In this document: positions 38,863 through 47,307 of the stretch, in pieces
Layout: each line of letters starts with the position of its first letter
Position numbering within the stretch: position 1 is the first letter of the stretch
NCBI GenBank assembly: GCA_903939765.1
Contig: CAJAIK010000094.1
Span: 62,001 to 126,000 of the forward strand
Length of the DNA stretch: 64,000 bases
Reading direction: 5' to 3'
Source of the DNA: an uncultured Chlorobiaceae bacterium
GTDB taxonomy: Bacteria; Bacteroidota; Chlorobiia; Chlorobiales; Chlorobiaceae
Made by a program: the position numbers and the translations under genes
The notes under the pieces: generated by a model
What the model saw: only the letters and a program-made list of their open reading frames with translations
Told to the model about the DNA's origin: nothing
The model's database searches: none

Positions 38863-39993
38863 ATGAATTTCTTTTTATCCACCGATCTTATTATCGGGGT
38901 TAACGAAGCGCTGAAGCTGAATGAGCATCTTGCACAATTATCGGTGAAGAAGCCGGGCATTATCTACGATGCCAACATAGCAGGAACTCTCTATTTTCAG
39001 GAAGTTTTGAGAAACCTTACCTCAGAATATCCCAATGCCGTGCTCTCTTGCAACGATTTCGGCGGAGAGCCAACCTATACCTATCTTGAAACGGTGGCTG
39101 AATTTTTCCGGAGCAATCCGCCTGATGCAATTGTTGCTATAGGCGGTGGAAGTACCCTTGATCTTGGAAAAGGGGTCGCCCTGCTTATGACCAATACCGT
39201 TCCGGCCCTTTCGCTCAAGGGTTTCCCTTCCGGAGTTCATGATCCTCTGCCGCTTGTAACCGTGCCCTCACTTCTTGGCAGCGGTGCCGAAATCAGTTTT
39301 AATGCCGTCTTTATTGATGAGGTTGAGGGGCGCAAACTTGGCATTAACAGCCGGAAAAATTTTCCGAAAAAAGCAGTTATTGACCCGCAACTTTCTATGA
39401 CTGCTCCTCTGGAAAGCGTTATTGCATCGGCTATGGATAGCCTTGTGCACTGCGTTGACAGTTTCGGTTCGATAAAGCATACGGCGTTGAGCAGGATTTT
39501 TGCCGTCGAAGGATTTCAGCGCACCTTTTATGCGTTGCAGCAAAACCAGCTTGATCGGGCGGAGTCGCGACTTGACCTTGCCATTGGCAGTGTTTGCGGC
39601 ACAGCGGCACTCATGAATTCCGGAGACGGTCCGACCAATGGTTTTGCCTACTATCTCGGCGTAAAGCACCGTGTGCCGCACGGTCTTGCTGGCGCCATCT
39701 TTCTCAAGGAGGTGATGCGCTATAACCATCTTCAGGGATATGAAAAATATGCCATCCTTAATCCCATGCGTTCAACTCCTTCACCAAAAGAGGCTACCGT
39801 TGAACTGCTTGAAGAGATGGACGAACTCTATCAGCAGCTTCAGATCCCTTCGCTTGTTCCTTACGGGTATGGTAAAGGGAATGCTGCTGAATTTGCCCGT
39901 AACGCATCAGAAGCGCTGAAAGGCTCTTTTTCGGGCAATCCGGTTGAATTTACTGAAGAGTCGGCGCTGGCCGTTGTTTCTCGATTAACCTAA
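38863..39993 (+). CDS. kdnB: Iron-containing alcohol dehydrogenase, KdnB-like
   Basis: The 376-residue protein is a group III metal-dependent alcohol dehydrogenase: nucleotide motif AIGGGSTLDLGKG near 93, metal-ligand region AMDSLVHCVDSF (Asp192, His196) and PHGLAGAIFLKEVMRYNH (His273). The position of the third ligand of FucO-type enzymes, 14 residues before His273, is Asn259 here. Paired with the downstream aminotransferase it matches the KdnB/KdnA pair of Shewanella, in which KdnB oxidises C8 of Kdo and KdnA aminates it. Symbol is by similarity and context; other substrates are possible. It starts 12 bp after the previous stop. Confidence 0.65.
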   Translation: MNFFLSTDLIIGVNEALKLNEHLAQLSVKKPGIIYDANIAGTLYFQEVLRNLTSEYPNAVLSCNDFGGEPTYTYLETVAEFFRSNPPDAIVAIGGGSTLDLGKGVALLMTNTVPALSLKGFPSGVHDPLPLVTVPSLLGSGAEISFNAVFIDEVEGRKLGINSRKNFPKKAVIDPQLSMTAPLESVIASAMDSLVHCVDSFGSIKHTALSRIFAVEGFQRTFYALQQNQLDRAESRLDLAIGSVCGTAALMNSGDGPTNGFAYYLGVKHRVPHGLAGAIFLKEVMRYNHLQGYEKYAILNPMRSTPSPKEATVELLEEMDELYQQLQIPSLVPYGYGKGNAAEFARNASEALKGSFSGNPVEFTEESALAVVSRLT

Positions 39994-40015
39994 CAAAAAG
40001 TGCAGGATACCTATT

Positions 40016-41173
40016 ATGGCGGGTGCAGAATTAATTGGACGTGAGGAATTGGCTGAAATACAGGAGCTTTTCAGCCGCGAAAAGGTCAATTTGTACCGTT
40101 ACGGCGGGGGCAATTACAAGGCAAGGGAGTTTGAGGAAAAATTTGCTGCTTGGATGGGTGTGAAGTATGCCCATGCGGTTTCTTCAGGTACCGCAGCAAT
40201 CCATTGCGCCCTTGCTGGCGCCGGGATTGGGCCCGGTGATGAGGTTATTACAACAGCATGGACCTTTATCGCTCCGATTGAGGCGATCAGTGCTCTGGGT
40301 GCTTTGCCTGTACCGGTTGAGCTTGATGAAACGTATCATCTTGACCCGCTTGAGGTTGAAAAGGCTATTACACCCGCCACAAAAGCTGTGGTGGCAATTC
40401 CCATGTGGGCATCTCCGAAAATGGATGAGCTTTCCGCTCTTTGCCGCAAGCATGGACTGATACTGATTGAAGATGCAGCACAGGCGCTTGGAGCCACCTT
40501 CAAGGGAGAGAAACTCGGCACCTTTGGAAGTGTTGCCTCTTTCTCCTTTGATGCTGGCAAGACGCTTCACACCGGTGAGGGCGGAATCATTGTAACCAAC
40601 GATAAAGATATTTATGATCGTGCAGCAGAGTTTTCTGACCATGGTCACATGCACCAGCCCGGTTTACCGAGGGGTAAAGATCCCAGACGCTCAAAAGGGC
40701 TGAACTTGCGTCTCAGTGAAGTGACCGCGGCCATCGGACTGGCCCAGCTTGCCAAAATTGAGACCATTCTTTCGAAATCAAGAGAGAATAAAAAGAAAAT
40801 CAAGGAGGCAATCCGTCATCTCGACAACCTTATTTTCAGACCGTTCAGCGATGAAGCGGGCGCACAGGGAGATACACTGATTTTCAGGGTAAAGGATCGT
40901 GAAGCGGCACTGCAGTTTGAAGCGCACCTGACAGAGCACGGCTTTGGCACCAAAATTCTTCCTGAAGCGCTTGACTGGCATTTTGCCGGGGTATGGGGTC
41001 ACCTTCTTGGAGAGTATGATCGCTATTGTAATGCTGATCTTGAAGCTCTTTGGCCAAAAACCGGCATTATGCTCCGCAGCAGTATCTGTTTGAATATTCC
41101 AGTGCTGATGGACGATGCGACAATTGAGAAGCTCGTTCAGGCCATTATTTCCGGTTCACATAAGATCGGATAG
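40016..41173 (+). CDS. kdnA: PLP-dependent sugar aminotransferase, KdnA-like (DegT/DnrJ/EryC1/StrS family)
   Basis: The 385-residue protein uses PLP bound to Lys182 in SFSFDAGKTLHTGEGG and to the acidic residue in IEDAAQALGA (Asp153). SSGTAAIHCALAGAGIGPGDEV near 56 is typical. The GGGNYKAREFE near 31 and the SDHGHMHQPG region resemble KdnA, which converts 8-oxo-Kdo to 8-amino-3,8-dideoxy-Kdo. It is the last gene of the operon, 22 bp after the dehydrogenase, and is followed by a terminator. The exact product is inferred from context. Confidence 0.68.
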   Translation: MAGAELIGREELAEIQELFSREKVNLYRYGGGNYKAREFEEKFAAWMGVKYAHAVSSGTAAIHCALAGAGIGPGDEVITTAWTFIAPIEAISALGALPVPVELDETYHLDPLEVEKAITPATKAVVAIPMWASPKMDELSALCRKHGLILIEDAAQALGATFKGEKLGTFGSVASFSFDAGKTLHTGEGGIIVTNDKDIYDRAAEFSDHGHMHQPGLPRGKDPRRSKGLNLRLSEVTAAIGLAQLAKIETILSKSRENKKKIKEAIRHLDNLIFRPFSDEAGAQGDTLIFRVKDREAALQFEAHLTEHGFGTKILPEALDWHFAGVWGHLLGEYDRYCNADLEALWPKTGIMLRSSICLNIPVLMDDATIEKLVQAIISGSHKIG

Positions 41174-41199
41174 TCAGAAGGGGATTTGGTATACAAAAG

Positions 41200-41226
41200 A
41201 AGCCTGCTTGATGCAGGCTTTTTTTG
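41200..41226 (+). terminator. Terminator of the sugar operon
   Basis: A perfect 8-bp GC-rich stem AAGCCTGC/GCAGGCTT (41200-41207 with 41213-41220) with loop TTGAT is followed by TTTTTG. It lies 26 bp after the aminotransferase stop and just before the convergent tRNA-Cys. Confidence 0.9.
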
Positions 41227-41233
41227 TTTCATG

Positions 41234-41304
41234 AGGCGAAGAGCGGACTCGAACCGCTGTAGAAGGTTTTGCAGACCTCTGCCTAACCACTCGGCCACTT
41301 CGCC
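41234..41304 (-). tRNA. tRNA-Cys (GCA)
   Basis: On the minus strand the acceptor arms GGCGAAG and CTTCGCC pair perfectly. The D-loop contains GAGTGGTTAGGC. The anticodon loop reads CTGCAAA with anticodon GCA. The T-arm has GGTTCGAGTCC. The discriminator base is U, the hallmark of tRNA-Cys. CCA is not encoded. Confidence 0.96.
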
Positions 41305-41831
41305 GTTAAGGGAGTGTTAAGGTAAGAAAAAAGTTATTCTTTGCAAATCCGCTCGACCCTTATTTGTCGCATCAACCGATAAACATTATTATTATCATCT
41401 TCTGAGTCGTCGATACCATAAAAATCACCACCTTTCATTTGTTCATAAACCCTGTGTGTTCATGATTTGCTGGCAGGAGCGTGCTCTTTTGTGCTCATCA
41501 AACGACGCAGATGGTCACTCTCAAGTTGATTGCACCGCTCTGAGGGCGGGAAAATGATCACCGCAATGCCGTGCTTATTGCGGAAAAGGCCGGAAGGATC
41601 AATTGATCAGGCGGTTCTCGTTTTTGAAGCCATCTCATTGAGATCCGCAAAAAACTTTCAGGAGTTTCAGTGTCGTTTGATGTGGTTCTGAAACGCTTGA
41701 AAGAGGAGCCGGGAAATTTGATGGGACGAGTTGAGGGTATTGGCAAGTCCGGAGCAAAGGTAAGCCGCCAGATACCGCCCTGACTTACAGCAGAATCAGC
41801 AAGTGATGCAATCAAAAACAAGTGAAAACGG
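41305..41831. other. Intergenic region with probable gene debris
   Basis: No intact gene is supported. Frames of about 110 codons on the minus strand (41558-41887) run partly antisense to or overlap the HigA-like gene. A plus-strand reading at 41556-41782 looks protein-like but is broken by stops and is listed separately as a possible remnant. Confidence 0.4.
41556..41782 (+). pseudogene. Possible gene remnant, unrecognised
   Basis: One plus-strand frame reads ENDHRNAVLIAEKAGRIN, a stop, SGGSRF, a stop, and then about 50 codons from SHLIEIRKKLSGVS to AKVSRQIPP ending in TGA. The amino acid composition is ordinary for a protein, unlike chance frames nearby. The family was not recognised, and the two in-frame stops argue for decay. 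Given its place next to a lone HigA-like antitoxin it could be a relic of an accessory module. Confidence 0.25.
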
Positions 41832-42140
41832 CTATAACCTTGACTCATCGTAAGCCTCGATTTCTCGCTCAATCCTTGCGCCTTCATTGCTCAGGGCAAC
41901 TTTAAGATCGTAATCCATCTGCAGCCCAAACCAGAATTGTGGCGGAGTACTGAAATAGCGACCAAGCCGCAGGGCAGTTTCGGCTGTTATGCACCGTTTT
42001 CCTGCAATAATATCGTTGATGCGCCAGACGGGAATACAGATATCCTCGGCAATTCTTTTTTCGCTGAGATTCATGGGGGTGAGGTACTCCTCAAGCAGAA
42101 CCGTTCCTGGATGAAGTGGCAACATTTTTCTGGCAAGCAT
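41832..42140 (-). CDS. higA: HigA-family addiction-module antidote (orphan)
   Basis: The 102-residue protein is an XRE-type helix-turn-helix regulator of the HigA/VapI family: HPGTVLLEEYLTPMNLSEKRIAEDICIPVWRINDIIAGKRCITAETALRLGRYFSTPPQFWFGLQ is represented by its pieces HPGTVLLEEYL, IAGKRCITAETALRLGRYF and PQFWFGLQ. ATG 42140 is preceded by GAGGAAA at a good distance. HigA normally neutralises HigB and represses the operon. No HigB frame is found upstream (42141-42545) or downstream, so it appears orphaned. Confidence 0.85.
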   Translation of the reverse strand: MLARKMLPLHPGTVLLEEYLTPMNLSEKRIAEDICIPVWRINDIIAGKRCITAETALRLGRYFSTPPQFWFGLQMDYDLKVALSNEGARIEREIEAYDESRL

Positions 42141-42544
42141 TGATAGATTTCCTCATGGTAACTTGAATTTGCAATCTTTGAACTCATGATAAACAGCTTA
42201 CCATTTTTTTATTGATTTCACCCCTTTTATTCTTTTGTCTTTCAACGGAAGAACCACTTCTCTTTTTTGCACTTCTTCACAAAAGGGCGTGCTTTCTGTC
42301 TCGCTGTCAACAGTCATCGCCACCTTGCAAGACTTTTCGTGTTGTTATGGGCAATGGGAGAAGAAAATACCGAAAAGATACTATGTGTGTGGATATCGGG
42401 GAACGACCATTGAAGTCATCCAGAATCATCATGGAGGAGTGCGCTAAAAAACAACTTCGCGCTTGGTCATTAATTTAAATTAAACTATATATCGATGTAT
42501 TATATGTTTTTTATTGGATTTTCATTGCAAAAGTTGACAATTCT
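42141..42544. other. Intergenic region between orphan higA and the SQR gene
   Basis: About 400 bp with no supported gene. Plus-strand frames of 88 and 70 codons at 42212-42478 and 42235-42447 overlap each other and match nothing I know. The SQR promoter is expected in the AT-rich last 70 bp. Confidence 0.4.
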
Positions 42545-43999
42545 ATGGCAAAAGTCGTCGTATTGGGAGCTGGAATTTCAGGCCACACCGCAGCTTCGTT
42601 TCTCAAAAAAAAACTTGGTAAGCACCATGAGGTCGTGGTTGTTACTCCGAATGCCTACTATCAGTGGATTCCATCAAACATCTGGGTTGGTGTCGGGCGG
42701 ATGACGATTGATGATGTTCGCTTTGAACTCAAGAGAGTGTATGATCGTTGGGGCATTATTCTCAAACAGGCCAAAGCGGTTGAAATTCATCCTGAAGGTG
42801 ACCGTGAAATTGCAAAGGGGTATGTGACGATTGAGTATACCGACGGGTTGCGCAGTGGAGAGACGGAGAAGGTTGATTATGATTATCTGGTCAATGCTAC
42901 GGGCCCAAAGCTTAACTTTGACGCTACAGAGGGTCTTGGCCCTGATAAAAATACGTTCTCGGTTTGTACCTATAACCACGCAGCCCACGCTTGGGAGAAT
43001 CTTCAGGACAACATCAAAAAGATGAAGGCGGGTCAAAAGCAGCGGATTTTGATTGGCACCGGTCATGCCATGGCAACCTGTCAGGGCGCAGCCTTCGAAT
43101 ATATCCTGAATGTGGCTTATGAAATTTCAAAGCTCGGTCTCACGGACAAGGCGCAGATTACCTGGCTCTCCAATGAGTATGAGCTTGGTGATTTTGGTAT
43201 GGGAGGCGCTTTTATCAACCGGGGAGGCTACTATACTCCGACGAAAGTCTTCACTGAATCGATCATGGCCGAGTACGGCATCAACTGGATAAGACGTGCC
43301 GGCGTTCATCGCGTTGAACCTGGAAGGGCGCATTACGAAACTCTCAGTGGAGAAAATTTGACACAGGAGTTTGATTTTGCCATGCTCATCCCTTCATTCT
43401 CAGGTGTTGGGCTGACCGCTTACGATAAATCAGGAGCTGACATTACAGAGAAGATGTTTGCACCGAACAAGTTTATGAAAGTTGATGCGGATTATAGTGC
43501 AAAACCCTTTGAGGAGTGGGAGGCTGATGACTGGCCGTCGCTCTATCAGAACCCTTTGTTCAAAAACATCTATGCTCCCGGTATTGCTTTTGCCCCTCCG
43601 CATCCGATTTCAAAACCCATGTCGAGCCCGAGTGGACGCCAGATTTTTCCGACAGCGCCGCGTACCGGTATGCCGGCTGGAGTTATGGGGAAAATTGTTG
43701 CTCTCAATATTGCCGAAAAAATTCAGGGAGCAGAGGAGCATACACACAAGGCATCAATGAGCCGAATGGGTGCCGCTTGCGTTGTCTCTGCCGGATTTGG
43801 TTCATTTGATGGCCTGGGTGCATCCATGACTCTCTTTCCGGTTGTTCCCGATTGGAACAAGTATCCTGAATGGGGGCGTGACATGAACTACTCTCTTGGC
43901 GAGGCTGGTCTTGCGGGACATTGGCTGAAGGTCATTCTGCACTATCTGTTTTTCCATAAGGCAAAAGGCTACCCGTTCTGGTGGTTGATTCCGGAATAA
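42545..43999 (+). CDS. sqr: Sulfide:quinone oxidoreductase family flavoprotein
   Basis: SQR oxidises sulfide at the membrane surface and reduces quinone, a main electron source for green sulfur bacteria. The 484-residue protein has the FAD motif VVLGAGISGHTAASFLKKKLG, a second dinucleotide region with Cys179 (ATCQGAAFEY), and Cys412 (GAACVVSAGFGS), matching the two redox cysteines conserved in SQRs; a further Cys141 is present. The C-terminus (WLKVILHYLFFHKAKGYPFWWL) is amphipathic and could anchor it to the membrane. Green sulfur bacteria carry several SQR types; I cannot fix the subtype by eye. It is followed by a 52-codon gene. Confidence 0.85.
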   Translation: MAKVVVLGAGISGHTAASFLKKKLGKHHEVVVVTPNAYYQWIPSNIWVGVGRMTIDDVRFELKRVYDRWGIILKQAKAVEIHPEGDREIAKGYVTIEYTDGLRSGETEKVDYDYLVNATGPKLNFDATEGLGPDKNTFSVCTYNHAAHAWENLQDNIKKMKAGQKQRILIGTGHAMATCQGAAFEYILNVAYEISKLGLTDKAQITWLSNEYELGDFGMGGAFINRGGYYTPTKVFTESIMAEYGINWIRRAGVHRVEPGRAHYETLSGENLTQEFDFAMLIPSFSGVGLTAYDKSGADITEKMFAPNKFMKVDADYSAKPFEEWEADDWPSLYQNPLFKNIYAPGIAFAPPHPISKPMSSPSGRQIFPTAPRTGMPAGVMGKIVALNIAEKIQGAEEHTHKASMSRMGAACVVSAGFGSFDGLGASMTLFPVVPDWNKYPEWGRDMNYSLGEAGLAGHWLKVILHYLFFHKAKGYPFWWLIPE

Positions 44000-44036
44000 A
44001 TCAATACACGACTAACAATCCTAAATCAGAAAACCT

Positions 44037-44195
44037 ATGGGCACGAATAAAGTCAAGGCATATTATGATGAGGCTTATCCACCGGTACCTTCGAAGGGTA
44101 CACTGTACTGGCGGAAAAACCTGCTGTGGCAACTCATTCGATTCGTCGTGTTAAATGTTAAAATTATGCGCATTGTTGTTGGTGGTCACTCCTGA
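44037..44195 (+). CDS. Small 52-residue protein downstream of SQR
   Basis: ATG 44037 to TGA 44195 encodes MGTNKVKAYYDEAYPPV... ending KIMRIVVGGHS. The first half is polar and Tyr/Pro-rich; the second (LLWQLIRFVVLNVKIMRIVVGG) is a probable membrane or amphipathic helix with positive charges. It starts 37 bp after the SQR stop on the same strand, so it is likely cotranscribed. The combination suggests a small membrane anchor or accessory subunit, which is inference only. I do not recognise the family. Confidence 0.6.
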   Translation: MGTNKVKAYYDEAYPPVPSKGTLYWRKNLLWQLIRFVVLNVKIMRIVVGGHS

Positions 44196-44202
44196 TTTTT
44201 GT

Positions 44203-44793
44203 TCAGTAGTGAACCGCTATGTAAAAAATGTTTTTTTTGATTTCGCTGATCACAAACTGATAACTTTCCCGCTCTTTCCACCAGAGCACTCTGTGCCACC
44301 ATAAAGGGTTTGTCGAAACCAGTATAAATTTTTTGGGAGATCCTGCAAATGCCCGACTCCATGTTTGATGGAGACGGAGCATGTGTGGGGGATCGCTGAC
44401 GACAATTGCACTTTTCCATCCATTTCTCTTCATCGTTATTGAAGTGTTTATGGCTTCATCCCAGGTCGTTTTTGATTTGGCGTCGATAATGATTGCTTTT
44501 TTGGGCACACCGAGTGCTCTTATGTGCCGTTCGCGCCAGTTGGGATGCGGAGGCCGGTAAAATCGTTCGTCAATGCCCGTCAGAACAACGTGAGTGGCAT
44601 ATCCGGCATTGTAGAGTTCAGCTCCTTTGCGTACCCGGAGCCCACTATCCCCTCCCAGCACAACAATTACATCACTTTTTTTTGGATCGGTGGCATATTG
44701 TGAAACAAGTATGCCAAGGCTTAAAAAAAAGAGAGCTGCTGCGACGCTTACCAAAAGAAAAACTATCAAGGTAAGCTTAACAAAACGTTTCAT
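44203..44793 (-). CDS. DUF218 (YdcF/SanA/ElyC-like) membrane-anchored protein
   Basis: The 196-residue protein starts with one membrane segment (LTLIVFLLVSVAAALFFLSLGILV), followed by a DUF218 domain: DVIVVLGGDSGLRVRKGAELYNAGYATHVVLTG, then SKTTWDEAINTSITMKRNGWKSAIVVSDPPHMLR. Members such as SanA and ElyC influence envelope barrier and peptidoglycan/lipid-carrier metabolism; the biochemical reaction is not settled. It converges on the small SQR-linked gene with 7 bp between their stops. Confidence 0.85.
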   Translation of the reverse strand: MKRFVKLTLIVFLLVSVAAALFFLSLGILVSQYATDPKKSDVIVVLGGDSGLRVRKGAELYNAGYATHVVLTGIDERFYRPPHPNWRERHIRALGVPKKAIIIDAKSKTTWDEAINTSITMKRNGWKSAIVVSDPPHMLRLHQTWSRAFAGSPKKFILVSTNPLWWHRVLWWKERESYQFVISEIKKNIFYIAVHY

Positions 44794-45098
44794 AGAGACT
44801 ATTGGAGGGTTAGTATCCCGTAATGCAACAGGAGTCGAGTGGATAACTCACATCCCGACTGCCTGCATGCAAGATAATAACCAATTTTTGGAAGCTTGCT
44901 GTTGGTTTGCGGGTAAACAATAATCAGTTATTGTCAATTGAGCAATTTTCAGATGGAAAAAATTAAGCCAACCTCATTGTTATTTTTCTTAAATTGTTAA
45001 AATAAAATGTATTAGTATGTTTTTTTTGTAAAAAAGCACGTGTTACTGTATAGAAAAGCTATACAGATTCATCTTAGTGCGATTAATATGGATTTTCA
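44794..45098. other. Intergenic region between divergent DUF218 gene and histidine kinase gene
   Basis: About 305 bp, AT-rich toward the kinase gene. Both promoters should lie here. No gene, RNA or clear repeat was recognised. Confidence 0.4.
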
Positions 45099-47180
45099 GT
45101 GAAAGAGAAGGATTGTGAGAAAGAAAAAGATGCTATTTCCGCAGAAAGAGAGGGGATAGGGAAGCGCGAACGGGCGTTCACTAAAATCATGATTGAAAGT
45201 TTACCCGGTTCGTTCTCTATCAGTGACGCCAATGGACGATTGGTCTGGTGGAACACCTACCATCAAGAGGAACTTGTCGGAAAAGGTGAGCGTGAGATGT
45301 ATTCGACCAATGCGCTGGAGGTATTTCATCCTGATGACCGGGCATTTGTGTTGGAGAAGATGTTGAACGTCCTGAACTTCGGCATTGAAGAAACCGGTGA
45401 AGGGAGAGTTTTGCTTCGGGGCGGACCGAAATTCCAATGGCGAATGATAACAGGCAAGAGGATAATAATTGATGATGAATCGTTTGTTGTCGCAGTTGGT
45501 ATTGATATCACCGAACGGAAGCGGTTTGAAGCTATCACAGCGTTTCGCCTGCATCTTCACAATATTATGGATATCTCCTCCCTGGAGGAGCTGTTGAGAG
45601 TCACAATAGATGAGGTGGAACGCCTGACTCAAAGCCCAATTGGTTTTTTCCATCTTGTTGCTGACGATCAGACGGCATTTTCAATGCGTGTCTTGTCCAC
45701 CAGTTCACAAATCCTTGAGGGAGAACAGCACAACACATCTTTGAATGAAAAGGAGATATTGGTTGATGCAATACTACTGAAAGAGGCGGTTATAGACAAT
45801 AATTACAAAACACCAACCACTCCTTGTGCCGCAACGGATACTGATTTGACCATCCAGCGAATACTTTTTATTCCCCTGAAAAGGGGAACGGCCGTTGCTG
45901 CGCTCCTTTGCGTTGGAGGCAAGTCTTACGATTATGATGAGGATGACTTGAAAATGGTGGGAGATCTGGCAAATTTTGCCTGGGATATTGTCTCTTGTAA
46001 ACGCGCCGAGTTGTCGGAACAAAAGATCCAGAAGTCACTTTTTCAGTCTCAAAAAATGGGACTTGTTGGACAGCTTGCTGGCGGAATTGCTTACGACGTC
46101 AATAACATGTTGGGGGTGATTCTCGGCAATGCAGAAACAGCCATGAATCAACCTGCTATTGAAGAACCGATTCTGGGCAATATGAAGGCTATTTATCAGG
46201 CTGCTGAGCACTCTGCCGTTCTCTGCAATCACCTCATTGCTTTTTCCCGAAAGCAGTGCGTCATGCCAATTGTTCTCGATCTTAACGTCATGGTTGAACG
46301 GGGGCTTGCCGTCTTGAGGCGCCTGATTGGCGAAAATATTACCCTGGTATGGTTACCAACCACTCGTATTATTCCGATCAAGATTGATCCTGCCCAAATT
46401 GATCTGATTCTTGGCAACCTTTGTGTTAATTCCCGGGATGCTATACCGGGTATTGGAAAAATTACCATCGAAACCAGCAGAATTCATGTTGATAAAGCTG
46501 GCTGCGTCGCTGGCCATCCCTGCAATGAGCCTGGCTATTATGTGATTCTTTCCGTGACTGATGATGGATGCGGGATCGAAAAAATAAATATGCCCTTCAT
46601 TTTCCAACCTTTTTTTACCACAAAGGAGAAGAGAACAGGTACCGGTATGGGGCTTGCAACAATCTATGGCATTATCAAGCAGAACAGCGCATTCATAGAA
46701 TGCTCCAGCGAACCGGGCAGGGGAACCACCTTCAGGATGTACTTTCCTCTGCACACCGGGTACGCTGAGACTAATAAGATTGACCAGTTGATGCCGTCAA
46801 TTGGTCACGGTAAAGAGTTGATACTGCTTGTTGATGATGAACCTGATATCTTGAGTATATGCACGCTTATGCTTGAAAACAGAGGCTATATGATACTCAG
46901 TGCTGCAGCACCGAGTATCGCGATCCGGATTGCTGACGAGCACAAGGGCCAGATTCAACTGCTTATAACCGATGTTGTGTTGCCTGAGATGAACGGTTGT
47001 GACCTTTCCAAAAAACTTCAGACAATATCACCAAATCTCAAAACCCTCTTTATGTCCGGTTATACCGCAGACTTTGTAAATAATCAAGGGGTGATTGATC
47101 TGGACTTGAATTTTATTCAGAAGCCTTTTTCCATCAAAACACTTCTTGGTGCGATCAAAAAAATTCTTGCACATAATTGA
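45099..47180 (+). CDS. Hybrid sensor histidine kinase (PAS-GAF-HisKA-HATPase-REC) with Tyr in place of the phospho-acceptor His
   Basis: The 693-residue soluble protein starts at GTG 45099. A short coiled coil leads to a PAS domain (about 28-150, FSISDANGRLVWWN) with a PAC motif (GIDITERKRFEA), then a GAF domain (160-300), an H-box helix pair (315-385), an ATPase domain with N box LGNLCVNSRDA, G1 DDGCGIE, F box FFTTKEKRTG and G2 TGMGLATIYG, and a receiver domain with Asp625 in ITDVVLPEMNG. The H-box reads GGIAYDVNNMLG: Tyr332 (TAC, 46092-46094) stands where GGIAHDFNN kinases have His. No membrane segment is present. No response-regulator gene is adjacent. Confidence 0.92.
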   Translation: MKEKDCEKEKDAISAEREGIGKRERAFTKIMIESLPGSFSISDANGRLVWWNTYHQEELVGKGEREMYSTNALEVFHPDDRAFVLEKMLNVLNFGIEETGEGRVLLRGGPKFQWRMITGKRIIIDDESFVVAVGIDITERKRFEAITAFRLHLHNIMDISSLEELLRVTIDEVERLTQSPIGFFHLVADDQTAFSMRVLSTSSQILEGEQHNTSLNEKEILVDAILLKEAVIDNNYKTPTTPCAATDTDLTIQRILFIPLKRGTAVAALLCVGGKSYDYDEDDLKMVGDLANFAWDIVSCKRAELSEQKIQKSLFQSQKMGLVGQLAGGIAYDVNNMLGVILGNAETAMNQPAIEEPILGNMKAIYQAAEHSAVLCNHLIAFSRKQCVMPIVLDLNVMVERGLAVLRRLIGENITLVWLPTTRIIPIKIDPAQIDLILGNLCVNSRDAIPGIGKITIETSRIHVDKAGCVAGHPCNEPGYYVILSVTDDGCGIEKINMPFIFQPFFTTKEKRTGTGMGLATIYGIIKQNSAFIECSSEPGRGTTFRMYFPLHTGYAETNKIDQLMPSIGHGKELILLVDDEPDILSICTLMLENRGYMILSAAAPSIAIRIADEHKGQIQLLITDVVLPEMNGCDLSKKLQTISPNLKTLFMSGYTADFVNNQGVIDLDLNFIQKPFSIKTLLGAIKKILAHN

Positions 47181-47307
47181 ACTCCAAGAGCGCTCAACGG
47201 ATTATTTTTTCATTCGCTGTTGCAGCTTTTAATTATAGCGAGTTTTTCATAAATTGGCAGCGTCAAAAACTTATCGGGGTTTTGAATAACCTTTTTCAAA
47301 AAAATCG

